Assembly (NCBI RefSeq): GCF_902712915.1
Contig: NZ_CACTIA010000005.1
Coordinates: 1,178,001 to 1,242,000, forward strand
Direction of reading: 5' to 3'
Source: Acidiphilium sp. C61
GTDB taxonomy: Bacteria > Pseudomonadota > Alphaproteobacteria > Acetobacterales > Acetobacteraceae
DNA length: 64,000 nt
The notes under the pieces are model-generated. The model had not been told where the DNA came from and did not search any database. It was given only the letters and a program-made list of their open reading frames with translations. Numbering within the stretch: position 1 is the first letter of the stretch; each line of letters begins with the position of its first letter. A program made the position numbers and the translations under genes. Below are positions 53,728-62,975 of the stretch, in pieces.

Positions 53728-55302
53728 ATGGCAGGGCCGGCTGCGCACGAGGAGGAAATGCAGCTCAGCGGGCTGCCACGAGCGATCGTGACGATCGGCT
53801 GCATGATCGGCACGCTGATGCAGGCGCTGGACGCGACCATCGCCAACGTCTCGCTGCCCTACATGCAGGGCTCGCTCTCGGCCTCGTATGACGAGATCAC
53901 CTGGGTTCTGACCTCCTACGTGATCGCCGCCGCGATCATGACCGCGCCGGTCGGCTGGCTCGCCGCGCAGTATGGGCGAAAGAACATCTTCCTGATCTCG
54001 CTGATCGGCTTCACCGTCAGCTCGATGATGTGCGGCGTTGCCACCTCGCTCGGCGAGATGGTACTGGACCGGCTGCTGCAGGGCATGTTCGGCGCAGCAC
54101 TGGTGCCGCTCAGCCAGTCCACCATGCTGGACATCTACCCGGTCGAGAAGCGCGGCTCGGCAATGGCGATCTGGGGCGTCGGCGTGATGATCGGGCCGAT
54201 CCTGGGGCCGACGCTGGGCGGCTATCTCACCTATTTCTATGACTGGCGCTACGTGTTCTTCGTCAACGTGCCGTTTGGCATCGCCGCCCTGCTGGCGCTC
54301 GGCGCCTTCATGCCGAAGCGGGCGAAGCGGCCGGCAAGCGGGCATTTCGACTGGACCGGCTTTGCCGTGCTGTCGCTCTTTCTCGGCTCGCTGCAGATCA
54401 TGCTTGACCGCGGGCAGGAAAAGGACTGGTTCGGCTCGCCGGAAATCGTCACCTTCGCGGTGCTGGCTGTCATCGGGCTCTACCTCTTCATCGTCCACAT
54501 GATGACGGCGAAGGCGCCGTTCATCCCGCGCGGCGTGTTCGCCGACCGCAACCTTAATGCCGGACTGATCACCATGTTCGCGGTCGGCTCGGTGCTGCTC
54601 TCCTCGGCAACATTGATGCCGCCCTTCCTGGAAAAGCTCGGCAACTACCCGGTGGAGACCGCAGGCCTCGTGATGGCGCCTCGCGGCATCGGCACGATGG
54701 GGGCGATGATGCTGGCCGGGCGGCTGGCCAACAAGATCGATCCGCGGGCGCTGATGGCGGCGGGCTTTGCGCTGCTCGTCATTTCCTTCTGGATGATGCA
54801 GCAATGGCTGCCATCATCGCCGCAGGGCTACATGATCGAAACGCTGATCGTGCAGGGAATGGGGCTCGGCTTCGTGTTCACGCCGCTTCAGGTGGTCGCC
54901 TTCTACACCCTACCGCAGGCGCTGCGCACACAGGGAACTTCGCTGCTCAGCCTGATGCGCAATATCGGCATGGCGGTCGGTATTTCCGTCACCGAGGCGG
55001 TGCAGGTGCAGATGGCGCAGGTGAACCACGCGACACTGGCCGACCACGTGACACCGTTCAGCCGCAACCTTCAGGTTGGGGGCGCGGTATCGCACATGCT
55101 CAATCCCCTCACCCATGCCGGCGCCGCGCTGCTCAACGCAACCCTTGACCAGCAGGCGCAGATCATCTCGTTCATCGACTCGTTCAAGTTCATGATGATC
55201 GTGAGCATTCCAACCATGTTCTGCCTGTTGCTGATGCGCCGCCCGCCGCGCGCCGCCATGGCCGGAACGGTGGAAAAGCCGGAAATGGCGGTCATGGAAT
55301 AG
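53728..55302 (+). CDS. emrB: EmrB-like MFS multidrug transporter (DHA2, 14 helices)
   Basis: 524 residues with about 14 membrane helices. LDATIANVSLPYMQGSLSASYDEITWVLTSYVIAAAIMTAPVGWLAAQYGRKNIF carries the DHA2 motifs, followed by the antiporter motif C region GVGVMIGPILGPTLGGYLT. GAGGAG lies upstream of the ATG. With the adaptor it should export hydrophobic drugs or fatty acids against protons. The TAG stop coincides with the start of a half hairpin repeat. Confidence 0.93.
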   Translation: MAGPAAHEEEMQLSGLPRAIVTIGCMIGTLMQALDATIANVSLPYMQGSLSASYDEITWVLTSYVIAAAIMTAPVGWLAAQYGRKNIFLISLIGFTVSSMMCGVATSLGEMVLDRLLQGMFGAALVPLSQSTMLDIYPVEKRGSAMAIWGVGVMIGPILGPTLGGYLTYFYDWRYVFFVNVPFGIAALLALGAFMPKRAKRPASGHFDWTGFAVLSLFLGSLQIMLDRGQEKDWFGSPEIVTFAVLAVIGLYLFIVHMMTAKAPFIPRGVFADRNLNAGLITMFAVGSVLLSSATLMPPFLEKLGNYPVETAGLVMAPRGIGTMGAMMLAGRLANKIDPRALMAAGFALLVISFWMMQQWLPSSPQGYMIETLIVQGMGLGFVFTPLQVVAFYTLPQALRTQGTSLLSLMRNIGMAVGISVTEAVQVQMAQVNHATLADHVTPFSRNLQVGGAVSHMLNPLTHAGAALLNATLDQQAQIISFIDSFKFMMIVSIPTMFCLLLMRRPPRAAMAGTVEKPEMAVME

Positions 55303-55356
55303 AGCAGGTTCCGATCCATCCGGATCGGATGCCGTGCTCTATCTTGCTGGTCATTT
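55300..55356 (+). repeat. Hairpin repeat, left module and linker only (copy E)
   Basis: TAGAGCAGGTTCCGATCCATCCGGATCGGATGCCGTGCTCTA, then TCTTGCTGGTCAT, matching the linker of copy B (TCCTGTTGGTCAT). The right module is absent. The first TAG is the stop of emrB and the TCA in the linker is the TGA stop of upp on the other strand, so both convergent genes end in the repeat. Confidence 0.8.
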
Positions 55357-55992
55357 CGTGCCGAACAGACGGTCCCCGGCGTCGCCAAGGCCAGGGCGGA
55401 TATAGGCATGCTCGTCGAGCTGCCGGTCGATCGCCGCAGCAAAGATCGGGACATCGGGATGGGCGGCGCGCAGCGCGGCGATGCCTTCCGGGGCTGCGAT
55501 CAGGCAGACGAACTTCATCGCCCCCGCTCCTGCCCGCTTCAGCCGTGCGAGGGCCGCCGCCGCCGAATGGCCGGTGGCGAGCATCGGGTCGACCACCACG
55601 GTCAGGCGCTGGTCCATGTCGTCCGGTACCTTGAAGTAATATTCGATCGGCTCGTGCGAGATCGGATCGCGATAGAGGCCGATATGGCCGATCCGCGCCG
55701 AGGGAACGAGATCGACCATGCCATCGAGAATGCCATTGCCGGCGCGCAGGATTGAAATGAAGCAGAGTTTCTTGCCGGAAACCTGCCGGGCCGTCATCGG
55801 TTCCAGCGGCGTTTCGATATGGACCGGCTCGGTCGGCAGATCGCGCAGCACCTCATAGCCCATCAGCAGGCTGATCTCGCGAACGAGCCGGCGAAAATCG
55901 CCGGTTGGCGTTGCCGCGGCGCGCAGCAGGGCCAGCTTGTGCGCGACCAGCGGATGGTCGATCACCATGACATCGTCAGGCTTGGCCTGCAT
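55351..55992 (-). CDS. upp: Uracil phosphoribosyltransferase
   Basis: 213 residues, the standard length. [70 protein letters not shown], and the PRPP-binding [17 protein letters not shown]. It salvages uracil to UMP. AGGAG lies 6 bases before the ATG at 55992. Downstream of the glycosyltransferase by 25 bases on the same strand, so partly co-transcription is possible. Confidence 0.95.
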   Translation of the reverse strand: MQAKPDDVMVIDHPLVAHKLALLRAAATPTGDFRRLVREISLLMGYEVLRDLPTEPVHIETPLEPMTARQVSGKKLCFISILRAGNGILDGMVDLVPSARIGHIGLYRDPISHEPIEYYFKVPDDMDQRLTVVVDPMLATGHSAAAALARLKRAGAGAMKFVCLIAAPEGIAALRAAHPDVPIFAAAIDRQLDEHAYIRPGLGDAGDRLFGTK

Positions 55993-56016
55993 CGCGGACT
56001 CCTGCCGCCCGGAGGT

Positions 56017-57399
56017 TCAGCGCCGGTGCGCGGCCGCCCGGGGCTTCGCGGCCGCCGCTTTCCTTACGGCGGTCGGCCTCGCTGGGGAAGCTTTCGCATC
56101 GGCTGGCTTCCCCTTGGCGACCTTCGCGACGCGCGCAGGCTTGGCGCCAGAGCGCGGCGAACGCACCTCCGGCACGATCTCACGGCCGGCGATGCGGGCC
56201 ATCTCGGCGCGGAAATCACGCAGATACTGGGCGAGATCGAGATTCGCGACCGCATAGGCATGGGCGTTTTCGCCAAGGCGCGCGGCAAGATCGCGCTCCT
56301 CCAGCATACGCAGCACACTGTCCGCCACCGAATCGGGATCTAGATTCCCGGCAACGAGGCCGGTCTGCCCGTCATCGATGAATTCGGTGATGGTTCTGGT
56401 GTCGCCGCCGATGATGGGCGCGCCGATCGCCATCGCCTCGCGCAGGCTCCAGGACGCGACGAAGGGATACGACAGATACACGTGCGCATCCGACCGGCGG
56501 AGCAGCGCGACATGATCCTCGTAGGGAACGCGACCAAGGAAATGCACCCGCGACAGGTCGATCCGGTCGCCAAGTTCGTTCATCATGACGCTGCGCCAGG
56601 TGCCCTGCTGCGGCGGCGCGCCATAGCTGATCTCGTCACCGCCGACGAGGGAAACCACCACGTCCTTGCGGGCTTCGAGGATGCGCGGCAGGGCGCGCAT
56701 GAAGGTATGATAGCCGCGATAGGGCTCGAGATTGCGGGCGACATAGGTGACGAGTTTCTGCCGTGGCGAGACGCTGAGCGGGCCGACCTTGAGCGTGCGG
56801 CGACGCTGCGCCGGATCGGGGCGGCAGATGTCGAGATCGACCCCCTCGCGCACGATGGACAACCGCCCCTGCATCCAGTCGGGGTAGGTGCTGCGCTGCC
56901 AGTCGGTCGGGGTCTGACCATGCTGGCCAAGGGCGAAGGCGAGGTGGTTCACCCCGTTTTTCGCCCGCACCATGCCGAAGCGCTCGGGCGGCATCGGGAA
57001 TTCGGGATCGTAATTCACGTCGGTCCCGTCGATCCGGTAATAGAATTCGAAATAGCCAAGAATCGGTACGCCGGGAAAGACATCGCAGAGATTGAGCATC
57101 TCCCCCCAGCCGTGATGGCCGACGATGATGTCCGGCTGGAAGCCGAGGTTGCGGATCTGCATCGCCCCGGCATAGCCGGCCTCGGCGCGGCGCATCGCCA
57201 TGTCGTATTCGCGGGCGGCGGGATGCACGATGTCCGGGCTTTGGGGCGGCAAAGCATAGGTGACCTTGCGCACGCCGGATATCTGATTCCGGTTCGGTTC
57301 GGTCATGAACACGATCTCGTGCCCGCCCTCGGCCAGGAGATCACGCACGATGTGCAGGTACTGGCCCGGAAAATTCTGGTGGACGAAAAGGAACTTCAC
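56017..57399 (-). CDS. GT4-type glycosyltransferase with basic C-terminal tail
   Basis: 460 residues from the GTG at 57399 (GGGGGAG just upstream); a longer open frame reaches 57546 but without a sensible start. N-terminal VKFLFVHQNFPGQYLHIVRDLLAEGGHEIVFMTE, a linker, then the GT-B C-domain: LVTYVARNLEPYRGYHTFMRALPRIL, VSLVGGDEISYG, VPYEDHVALLRRSDAHVYLSYPFVASWSLREAMAIGAPIIGGDTRTITEFIDDG. The last 40 residues are lysine/alanine/proline-rich (KPARVAKVAKGKPADAK...), a histone-like tail that is unusual for a glycosyltransferase. Confidence 0.88.
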   Translation of the reverse strand: MKFLFVHQNFPGQYLHIVRDLLAEGGHEIVFMTEPNRNQISGVRKVTYALPPQSPDIVHPAAREYDMAMRRAEAGYAGAMQIRNLGFQPDIIVGHHGWGEMLNLCDVFPGVPILGYFEFYYRIDGTDVNYDPEFPMPPERFGMVRAKNGVNHLAFALGQHGQTPTDWQRSTYPDWMQGRLSIVREGVDLDICRPDPAQRRRTLKVGPLSVSPRQKLVTYVARNLEPYRGYHTFMRALPRILEARKDVVVSLVGGDEISYGAPPQQGTWRSVMMNELGDRIDLSRVHFLGRVPYEDHVALLRRSDAHVYLSYPFVASWSLREAMAIGAPIIGGDTRTITEFIDDGQTGLVAGNLDPDSVADSVLRMLEERDLAARLGENAHAYAVANLDLAQYLRDFRAEMARIAGREIVPEVRSPRSGAKPARVAKVAKGKPADAKASPARPTAVRKAAAAKPRAAAHRR

Positions 57400-57412
57400 G
57401 TCACTCCCCCAG

Positions 57413-58342
57413 TCAGCGGCGGGCGCGCGTGGCTGATTTCGCCGATTGTCGGGGCAGCAGGGTGATGCGCACGGCCTCGAGGGCTGACAGGCTCTCGGCC
57501 TCGCAGGTTTCATCGCTGCCGAGCGGACCGGCTTTGGAACCGTCAACGAAGCTGGCCTCGCATTTCAGGTCGAACTGCTTGGCTGCCTCGCCCTGCAGGC
57601 GCACGCGGAAGCCGAGCAGCGGCAGAGCCATGCCGCGGCTGCCGCAATACTGGCCAGCATCGACCCAGGGCGAGAGCCAGCCGCGGCCGAGCACCGCCTG
57701 ATACGACAGATCGGCCGGATCGAATCCCTCGGGTGCCGCGATGGCGATGCCTTCGATCCAGGCGCCTGACCCCGCCTCGCCCAGCCAGTCGCCAAAGCGG
57801 GCGCCGACATCGCCGCGGGTCTGGATATGGGCGAGCAGATCCATGCGTTCCGGCGCGGCCGGCGTGGCAGGCTGGGAGGCGGCAGGCGCGGGAGCCGGCG
57901 CAGCGACGCCGCCGGCAAGGCGCAGAACCTGTAACCGGGGAGCGGAATCGGCCTGGCCGGCCTGCTGGTAGACCGTCACCATCACCTGGGCGGGGCCGCG
58001 CGACACACGGATGAGGGCAGCGTCACCCACGCCGGACAGCCAGCCATCCGGGCGAAAGGCGAGGATTTCGACGGTATCGGGTGCCTGCGGCGGCGGCGAA
58101 ATCCGCACGCCCGGCAGTCCGCCGCGCTGCGCAGCGCCGGGACTGGCCTCGTTGACGAGACAGAACAGACCGGCATCCAGCGTCATCATATGCGCGGATA
58201 CCTTGAGTTCCTCGATCCCCGCGGCACGCGCGCTGGTGGGGTCCGGGGCAGCCTGCTGCTGCGGCGCGGCTGGCGCGGCGGCGCGGGAAGGGGTTTTGCG
58301 GGCAGGCGCCAAAGGCTTGGACGGCTTGGACGGCTTGGACAT
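57413..58342 (-). CDS. Unknown protein between two glycosyltransferases
   Basis: 309 residues from ATG 58342 (GGAGAGA 8 bases upstream). The first 45 residues are low-complexity Pro/Ala/Lys. A first domain (about 45-140, HMMTLDAGLFCLVNEASPGA...AALIRVSRGPAQVMVTVYQ) and a second (about 170-290, MDLLAHIQTRGDVGARFGDWLGEAGSGAWIEGIAI...) are predicted to be beta-rich. The GDWLGEAGSGAWIEGIAI segment faintly recalls ChW-type repeats. No known enzyme motif. Located tightly between glycosyltransferase genes (13 and 17 bases), so it may be a partner in glycan or secretion work. Confidence 0.7.
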   Translation of the reverse strand: MSKPSKPSKPLAPARKTPSRAAAPAAPQQQAAPDPTSARAAGIEELKVSAHMMTLDAGLFCLVNEASPGAAQRGGLPGVRISPPPQAPDTVEILAFRPDGWLSGVGDAALIRVSRGPAQVMVTVYQQAGQADSAPRLQVLRLAGGVAAPAPAPAASQPATPAAPERMDLLAHIQTRGDVGARFGDWLGEAGSGAWIEGIAIAAPEGFDPADLSYQAVLGRGWLSPWVDAGQYCGSRGMALPLLGFRVRLQGEAAKQFDLKCEASFVDGSKAGPLGSDETCEAESLSALEAVRITLLPRQSAKSATRARR

Positions 58343-58359
58343 TCTGGGTCTCTCCATGG

Positions 58360-61260
58360 TCAGAACGGTCGGAAAAGAGGCGATGGCAGCGCCGGGGCAC
58401 CGATGGTCCGGGGCGGCGGCTGCCAGGTCAGGAGCACATCGTTGATCCGAGCCGGCGGAAGGCCGAGCGGCAACACGGCACCCCAGCCGGTGGCGCGGAT
58501 CCGATCGGCCGGGGCACCGATATCGAACCCGATGACGTTCAGGCCGGCGCGCCAGAGCTCGCCCAGGGCGAAGCACCAGGTTTCCGGCCAGATCGAGGGA
58601 AGAAAGCCCAGCACGGCACCCGAACCGCGCAGCAGCGCCTGCGCTTCGCCCTCGCGATATGTTCCGGTGATACGCACCCGGCCGGTGGCGATCAGCGCGG
58701 TGTCGTCCTCGCTTGCCCCGGCGAGCAGGAAGGAGAGCGGCAGGTCGCGGGCAGCGGCGTCACGCGCGCAGTCGATCAGCAGGTCATACCCCTTGGGCGC
58801 GCCGATCCCCCCCGCGAGCGCGACCAGGCGGGGCACGCCACGGGGCGGCGGCGCCGGCGGCGGCAGGCCGGCATCGTCTTCCCATGGGCTTATAGTGATG
58901 GCGATCCCCGGGAAATGGCGGCGCAGCCGGGCAGCGGTATCGGCGGAAGGCACGATGATCTGCCGCGCGGTGGCGAACTCCCTGGCCGATCGGGCGCGCA
59001 GGGACGCGGGTGCGATCGGGTCGTTCAGATCGCTGCCCGCGGTGGCGACACAATCGGCACAGCCCGCAGCATCGGGCTCGCCGCAATAGCGGCGATGCGG
59101 GCCGACGAGATGAACCCGCTTGCAGAAGGGGGAGTAGTCGTGAACCACATGATCGGTCGGAACGCCGAGGCGCGTTGCGAGGGTGCGGATCGCCGGTGCA
59201 TGCCCGAGCGTGTGGTGGAACTCGACGTGACGCACATCTTCCCGGCGGAGCAGGTCGACCAGCCCGGCCATTTCACGGCTGAGGTCGAACGTCAGGTTCG
59301 GATAGGCTGCGGAACTGCCATCGGCGAGGCGCGTGGGGCCGGTCTTGCTGATCGTGCCGTCAGGACCGACCAGGTCTGGGCTGAGCAGGATGGGCCGCAG
59401 CCCCGCCTCCCGCAGTGCGGCCACCCGAGCGTCGACGACACGGGCGATGCCGCCGCCATGATCATGGGTGACCAGCGCCACGGCGCCGCGTCCGCAACGC
59501 CCGGCGGCGAAGCGGGCGATATCGAGGCGCCGCCGCGCGCCGTGCAGCGGATCCGTCGTCTCATGTGCGGCGACCAGCGTGGCATAGCCAGGATGACGGC
59601 GCTCGAGCAGCGCGAGGTTACGGGCGCGCAGGCCCGCCGCACCTGGCCCGAAAGATACGCTGCCGCGATGCGCGACGAAAATTCCGGGCGCGCCGACATG
59701 ACGCCATCCCCGGCGCGCCGCGCGGCGGCACCAGTCGTTCTCCTCGCCATAGCCCTGGGCGAAAAGCGTGGCGTCAAACCCGCCGACGGCATCCAGAGCG
59801 TCATGACGGATCGCCATGCAGAAACCGATAGCGGTGGGGATGTCGATCAGGGTGCGCCCATTGGTGCGGCGGCACAGCGCGTCGAACTCAACGGTCGCGG
59901 CTTCGTCGGGTACGGGATTGCCGCCCGTACGGGCCGGATAGCTCATGATCGTCGCCTCGTTCGAGAGCGGCGTGACGCTGGCGATATCGGGGGCGCGATA
60001 CAGCGCGTCATGCAGTCGAGCTGGGGCGGATGGCGGCAGCAGGATGTCGGCGTTGAGCAGCAGGATGTCACAGCCGGCAGCAAGGCGCCGGGCAATGGCG
60101 ATGCCGGCATTGGCGGCAGCGGGAAAACCGCGGTTGCGGCGGTGGCGCCGCAGCACGATGCGTCCGGCGGCGGCCTCCCTATCCAAAAGGCAAACAAGCG
60201 CGGGTTCGGGCGATGCGTCATCCACCACAACCAGCGGGCATCGCGGAGCTGCGCGTCGGAACGTGGCAATGGCGTCGGCCGTTGCCACGGCGTCACGATA
60301 GGCCGGCATTACGGCGCAGAGCGGAGCGCGGGGTGGCAGGACGGGAGCGCGCCGGCGAGCCCGGTCCGGCTTCAGGGCAGCGAGGGCTGCGGGATCGATC
60401 GGCGTGCCGGCCAGGACGCCGCCATACTCGGTCTCGATCGTGAAGGGCGGAACAAGGCCGGCAAGGCGGGCAGGGCCGATGCGAAAGCCATGGCGCTCCC
60501 CGAACGGCATGTGCTCCGAAGGGCCGAGGCGACGACCTGGCGTGACGGTGCGGCGGGCACCGTTCCGATCCACAAGGGTGAGGCGCGGCACCCGCCACGC
60601 CGCTGCGGGATAGGCAACCCAGCCCTTGATCCCCTGCCCCGCCGGCAATGCGACGCCTTCATGGCGGCAAATCGCGACGAGGTCCGGCGCGCCGAGAAGG
60701 CCAGCACCATCCGGACCTTCGCCGACGATCTGGCCTCCGGCGGCGCCGCGCCAGCCGGCACGGCCGGCGCCAAACGCAATGCCGCGGGCAAATGCTTCGA
60801 AACTGCCCCCGTCCTTGAGGACCGGCGGCACCTCATGACGGGACAGCAGGGCGGCCAGAGCGGCGGCAGCCTCCTCATGCGCGCCTTCGGCGTAACGAAG
60901 GCGGGCCAGGGCAATCCATGCATCGGCGTGATCGAAGCGCTCGGCGATCTCGGCGAGGGCGGTGGGGGCGGCAGAATCCCCGGTCGCGGCCAGAAGGAGG
61001 GCGCGCTCAAACCGCGGCCGTCCATCATCGGGCGCCAGGCGACAGACGCGATCGAGCCAGAATGCCGCGCCAGCGGCATCCCGCGCGGCAAGGGCGAGGC
61101 CAGCCCGGCGCCACGCGTCGACCGCCTCCGCATTGCGGCGGCGGCGTATATCCGCAAGGGGGGACTTAGCCGCCTGCGGCACGGACGGAAGCGGGGTCTG
61201 ACCCGGCAGGCGTGGAGGCGTCGGAGGCGTCTGCAAGGGCTTCGAGGTCAGCGCGGGCAT
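58360..61260 (-). CDS. Bifunctional glycosyltransferase, GT2 fused to GT4
   Basis: About 966 residues. An N-terminal TPR-like helical part (about 30-150) is followed by a beta-rich segment, a GT2 domain (about 320-590: LCAVMPAYRDAVATADAIATF, VVVDDASPEPALV, ILLLNADILLPP and GYGEENDWCRRAARRGW) and a GT4-like domain (about 610-960, with ALVTHDHGGGIARVVDARVAAL, LVALAGGIGAPKGYDLLI and SIWPETWCFALGELWRAG). The start is unclear: ATG 61260, or GTG at 61284 or 61182; all overlap the upstream Sel1 gene. It probably builds a cell-surface or protein-linked glycan. Confidence 0.88.
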   Translation of the reverse strand: MPALTSKPLQTPPTPPRLPGQTPLPSVPQAAKSPLADIRRRRNAEAVDAWRRAGLALAARDAAGAAFWLDRVCRLAPDDGRPRFERALLLAATGDSAAPTALAEIAERFDHADAWIALARLRYAEGAHEEAAAALAALLSRHEVPPVLKDGGSFEAFARGIAFGAGRAGWRGAAGGQIVGEGPDGAGLLGAPDLVAICRHEGVALPAGQGIKGWVAYPAAAWRVPRLTLVDRNGARRTVTPGRRLGPSEHMPFGERHGFRIGPARLAGLVPPFTIETEYGGVLAGTPIDPAALAALKPDRARRRAPVLPPRAPLCAVMPAYRDAVATADAIATFRRAAPRCPLVVVDDASPEPALVCLLDREAAAGRIVLRRHRRNRGFPAAANAGIAIARRLAAGCDILLLNADILLPPSAPARLHDALYRAPDIASVTPLSNEATIMSYPARTGGNPVPDEAATVEFDALCRRTNGRTLIDIPTAIGFCMAIRHDALDAVGGFDATLFAQGYGEENDWCRRAARRGWRHVGAPGIFVAHRGSVSFGPGAAGLRARNLALLERRHPGYATLVAAHETTDPLHGARRRLDIARFAAGRCGRGAVALVTHDHGGGIARVVDARVAALREAGLRPILLSPDLVGPDGTISKTGPTRLADGSSAAYPNLTFDLSREMAGLVDLLRREDVRHVEFHHTLGHAPAIRTLATRLGVPTDHVVHDYSPFCKRVHLVGPHRRYCGEPDAAGCADCVATAGSDLNDPIAPASLRARSAREFATARQIIVPSADTAARLRRHFPGIAITISPWEDDAGLPPPAPPPRGVPRLVALAGGIGAPKGYDLLIDCARDAAARDLPLSFLLAGASEDDTALIATGRVRITGTYREGEAQALLRGSGAVLGFLPSIWPETWCFALGELWRAGLNVIGFDIGAPADRIRATGWGAVLPLGLPPARINDVLLTWQPPPRTIGAPALPSPLFRPF

Positions 61261-62962
61261 CCTCGATGCCCTGGGCGAGGGCACGGACCAGCCAGGCTTC
61301 GGCTTCTACCGGATCGGGCGGACCGGCCAACCCCTTGCGGAGCCAGCGGCCAAGCATCAGCTGCGCGATCGGATGGTCTGCCTCGGCGGCGCGGCGATAC
61401 CAGTACAACGCCGCCGCGCGGTCGACCGGGATGTCATGCCCGCCGCCATGCAGTGCGCCGAGCGCGAACATCGCGCCGGAATGGCCGGCTTCGGCAATCC
61501 TCAGAAAAATGTCGCGCGCGCCCTCATGGTCGCGGGAAGTGCCGCGGGCATGCAGCTTCATTTCGGCCTGCTCGGCGAGAGCATCGACCATGCCGGTGTC
61601 AGCAGCGCGGCTGATCCACTCATAGGCCGCAACCGGATCGGCGGCGACACCCCTGCCCTGAAGCAGCATCACCCCGTACAGGTACTGGGCATTGACAATA
61701 TTGTCGGCGGCACGGCGCAGCCACGTCATCCCCTTCGTGTCGTCGCGGGCGATTCCGACACCCTCGAGGAGACAGACCGCGTAGTTGAACGCGCCGATCG
61801 CGTCGCCGGAACTCGCGGCACGTTCGAACCATTCATGGATCGGCAGACCATCGACCGAGGCGTTGCGGACCTGCCGGCGCAGAACAAGACTCGCAAGATC
61901 GATCTGGGCATCGGTATCGCCGCCGCTGGCCGCGCGGGCGAGCCAGCGGGAAGCTTCATCGGCATCGCGCGCCACGCCGGCGCCGGTCAGGTAAAGCATG
62001 CCGAGGGCGCGTGCGGCGGTGCGGTGGCCGGCTTCGGCCGCGGCGTGGAACCAGATCGCGGCTTCGGCGTAGTTCGGCGGCAGATCTCCGCCGCGGGCGT
62101 AGAGGTCGCCGACGAGGGCGGCGGCTTCCGGATCGCCGGCAACGGCGGCCCGACGCAGCCAGGACTCCCCCTCGACAGGGTCCGGCGCGCAGCCCTGCCC
62201 GGACAGCAGCATCACACCCAGCTTCGCCTGCGCGTTGCGGATGCCGTGGATCGCCGCCTTGCGGTAGTGGGCCAGGGCGCGTGGCAGATCGGGCAGGATG
62301 CCGACCGCCTGCTCGTTGATGACACCGAGCAGGAAATGCGCGCTGGGCAGCCCCGCATCGGCGGCACGCTCGATCGGCCGGATCGCCTCGACCGTCTTTT
62401 CCGCCGTATCCGCGCGGTTCATCAGCAGCATGCCATAGCCGAGATGGCCGGATGGCCAGTCCTGCGCCGCGGATTTGCCATACCATTCGAGGGCGGCGTC
62501 CCGGTCGAGAATGCCATCGGGGCCGTTGGCCAGGATGAAGCCGAGGAGCGACTGGCCGTCGGCGGAGCCAGCCTCGGCCGCCTTGCGGGCCCAGACGAGT
62601 GCCGCCGGATAATCCGCAGCGGCGGTGTCCGTCGTCCAGTGATCGTCGGGGAACAGGCCGACGCCGGAAGCAGGCGCCGAAACGCCAATCAGATACAGGC
62701 TGGCAAGACGGCACATGCTCGGAACATGCCCGGCCTCGGCGGCGGCAAGAAACCAGCGCGCGGCCTCGCCGGGGTTGCGGGGAAACAGGGTGCCGGCGAG
62801 ATAGGCGTGAGCCACCTCGTGCTGCGCCTCGACAAGGCCGGCAGCTGCGGCTGCGCTGAGGAGCCGCGCAGCTCGGACGCTCTGCCCGCCGGCAGCCAGC
62901 CGGCGCGCCCGCCGCAGCGCGCGGGCCGGCGAGCGGGACACAAGGTGGTCGATGAGCTTCAT
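61166..62962 (-). CDS. Sel1-like repeat protein
   Basis: 598 residues, almost entirely Sel1/TPR-like repeats of about 36 residues. Each follows the pattern A-x-x-x-L-G-x-x-x-x-x-G-x-G-V-x-x-D-x-x-x-A-x-x-W-x-x-x-A-A (for example GRGVAADPVAAYEWISRAADTGMVDALAEQAEM); about a dozen are visible. No signal peptide is evident. Sel1 proteins are scaffolds that assemble complexes or regulate exopolysaccharide and cyclic-nucleotide systems. It lies between a type I secretion adaptor (13 bases upstream) and the GT2-GT4 gene, which it overlaps. Confidence 0.88.
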   Translation of the reverse strand: MKLIDHLVSRSPARALRRARRLAAGGQSVRAARLLSAAAAAGLVEAQHEVAHAYLAGTLFPRNPGEAARWFLAAAEAGHVPSMCRLASLYLIGVSAPASGVGLFPDDHWTTDTAAADYPAALVWARKAAEAGSADGQSLLGFILANGPDGILDRDAALEWYGKSAAQDWPSGHLGYGMLLMNRADTAEKTVEAIRPIERAADAGLPSAHFLLGVINEQAVGILPDLPRALAHYRKAAIHGIRNAQAKLGVMLLSGQGCAPDPVEGESWLRRAAVAGDPEAAALVGDLYARGGDLPPNYAEAAIWFHAAAEAGHRTAARALGMLYLTGAGVARDADEASRWLARAASGGDTDAQIDLASLVLRRQVRNASVDGLPIHEWFERAASSGDAIGAFNYAVCLLEGVGIARDDTKGMTWLRRAADNIVNAQYLYGVMLLQGRGVAADPVAAYEWISRAADTGMVDALAEQAEMKLHARGTSRDHEGARDIFLRIAEAGHSGAMFALGALHGGGHDIPVDRAAALYWYRRAAEADHPIAQLMLGRWLRKGLAGPPDPVEAEAWLVRALAQGIEDARADLEALADASDASTPAGSDPASVRAAGG

Positions 62963-62975
62963 CGCCGCAACGGCC

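Noticed and set aside
58915..61614. 899-codon open frame on the plus strand opposite the GT2-GT4 gene
   Set aside because: It is a shadow of the high-GC third codon positions of the glycosyltransferase. It shows no domain, and the opposite strand has clear GT motifs.
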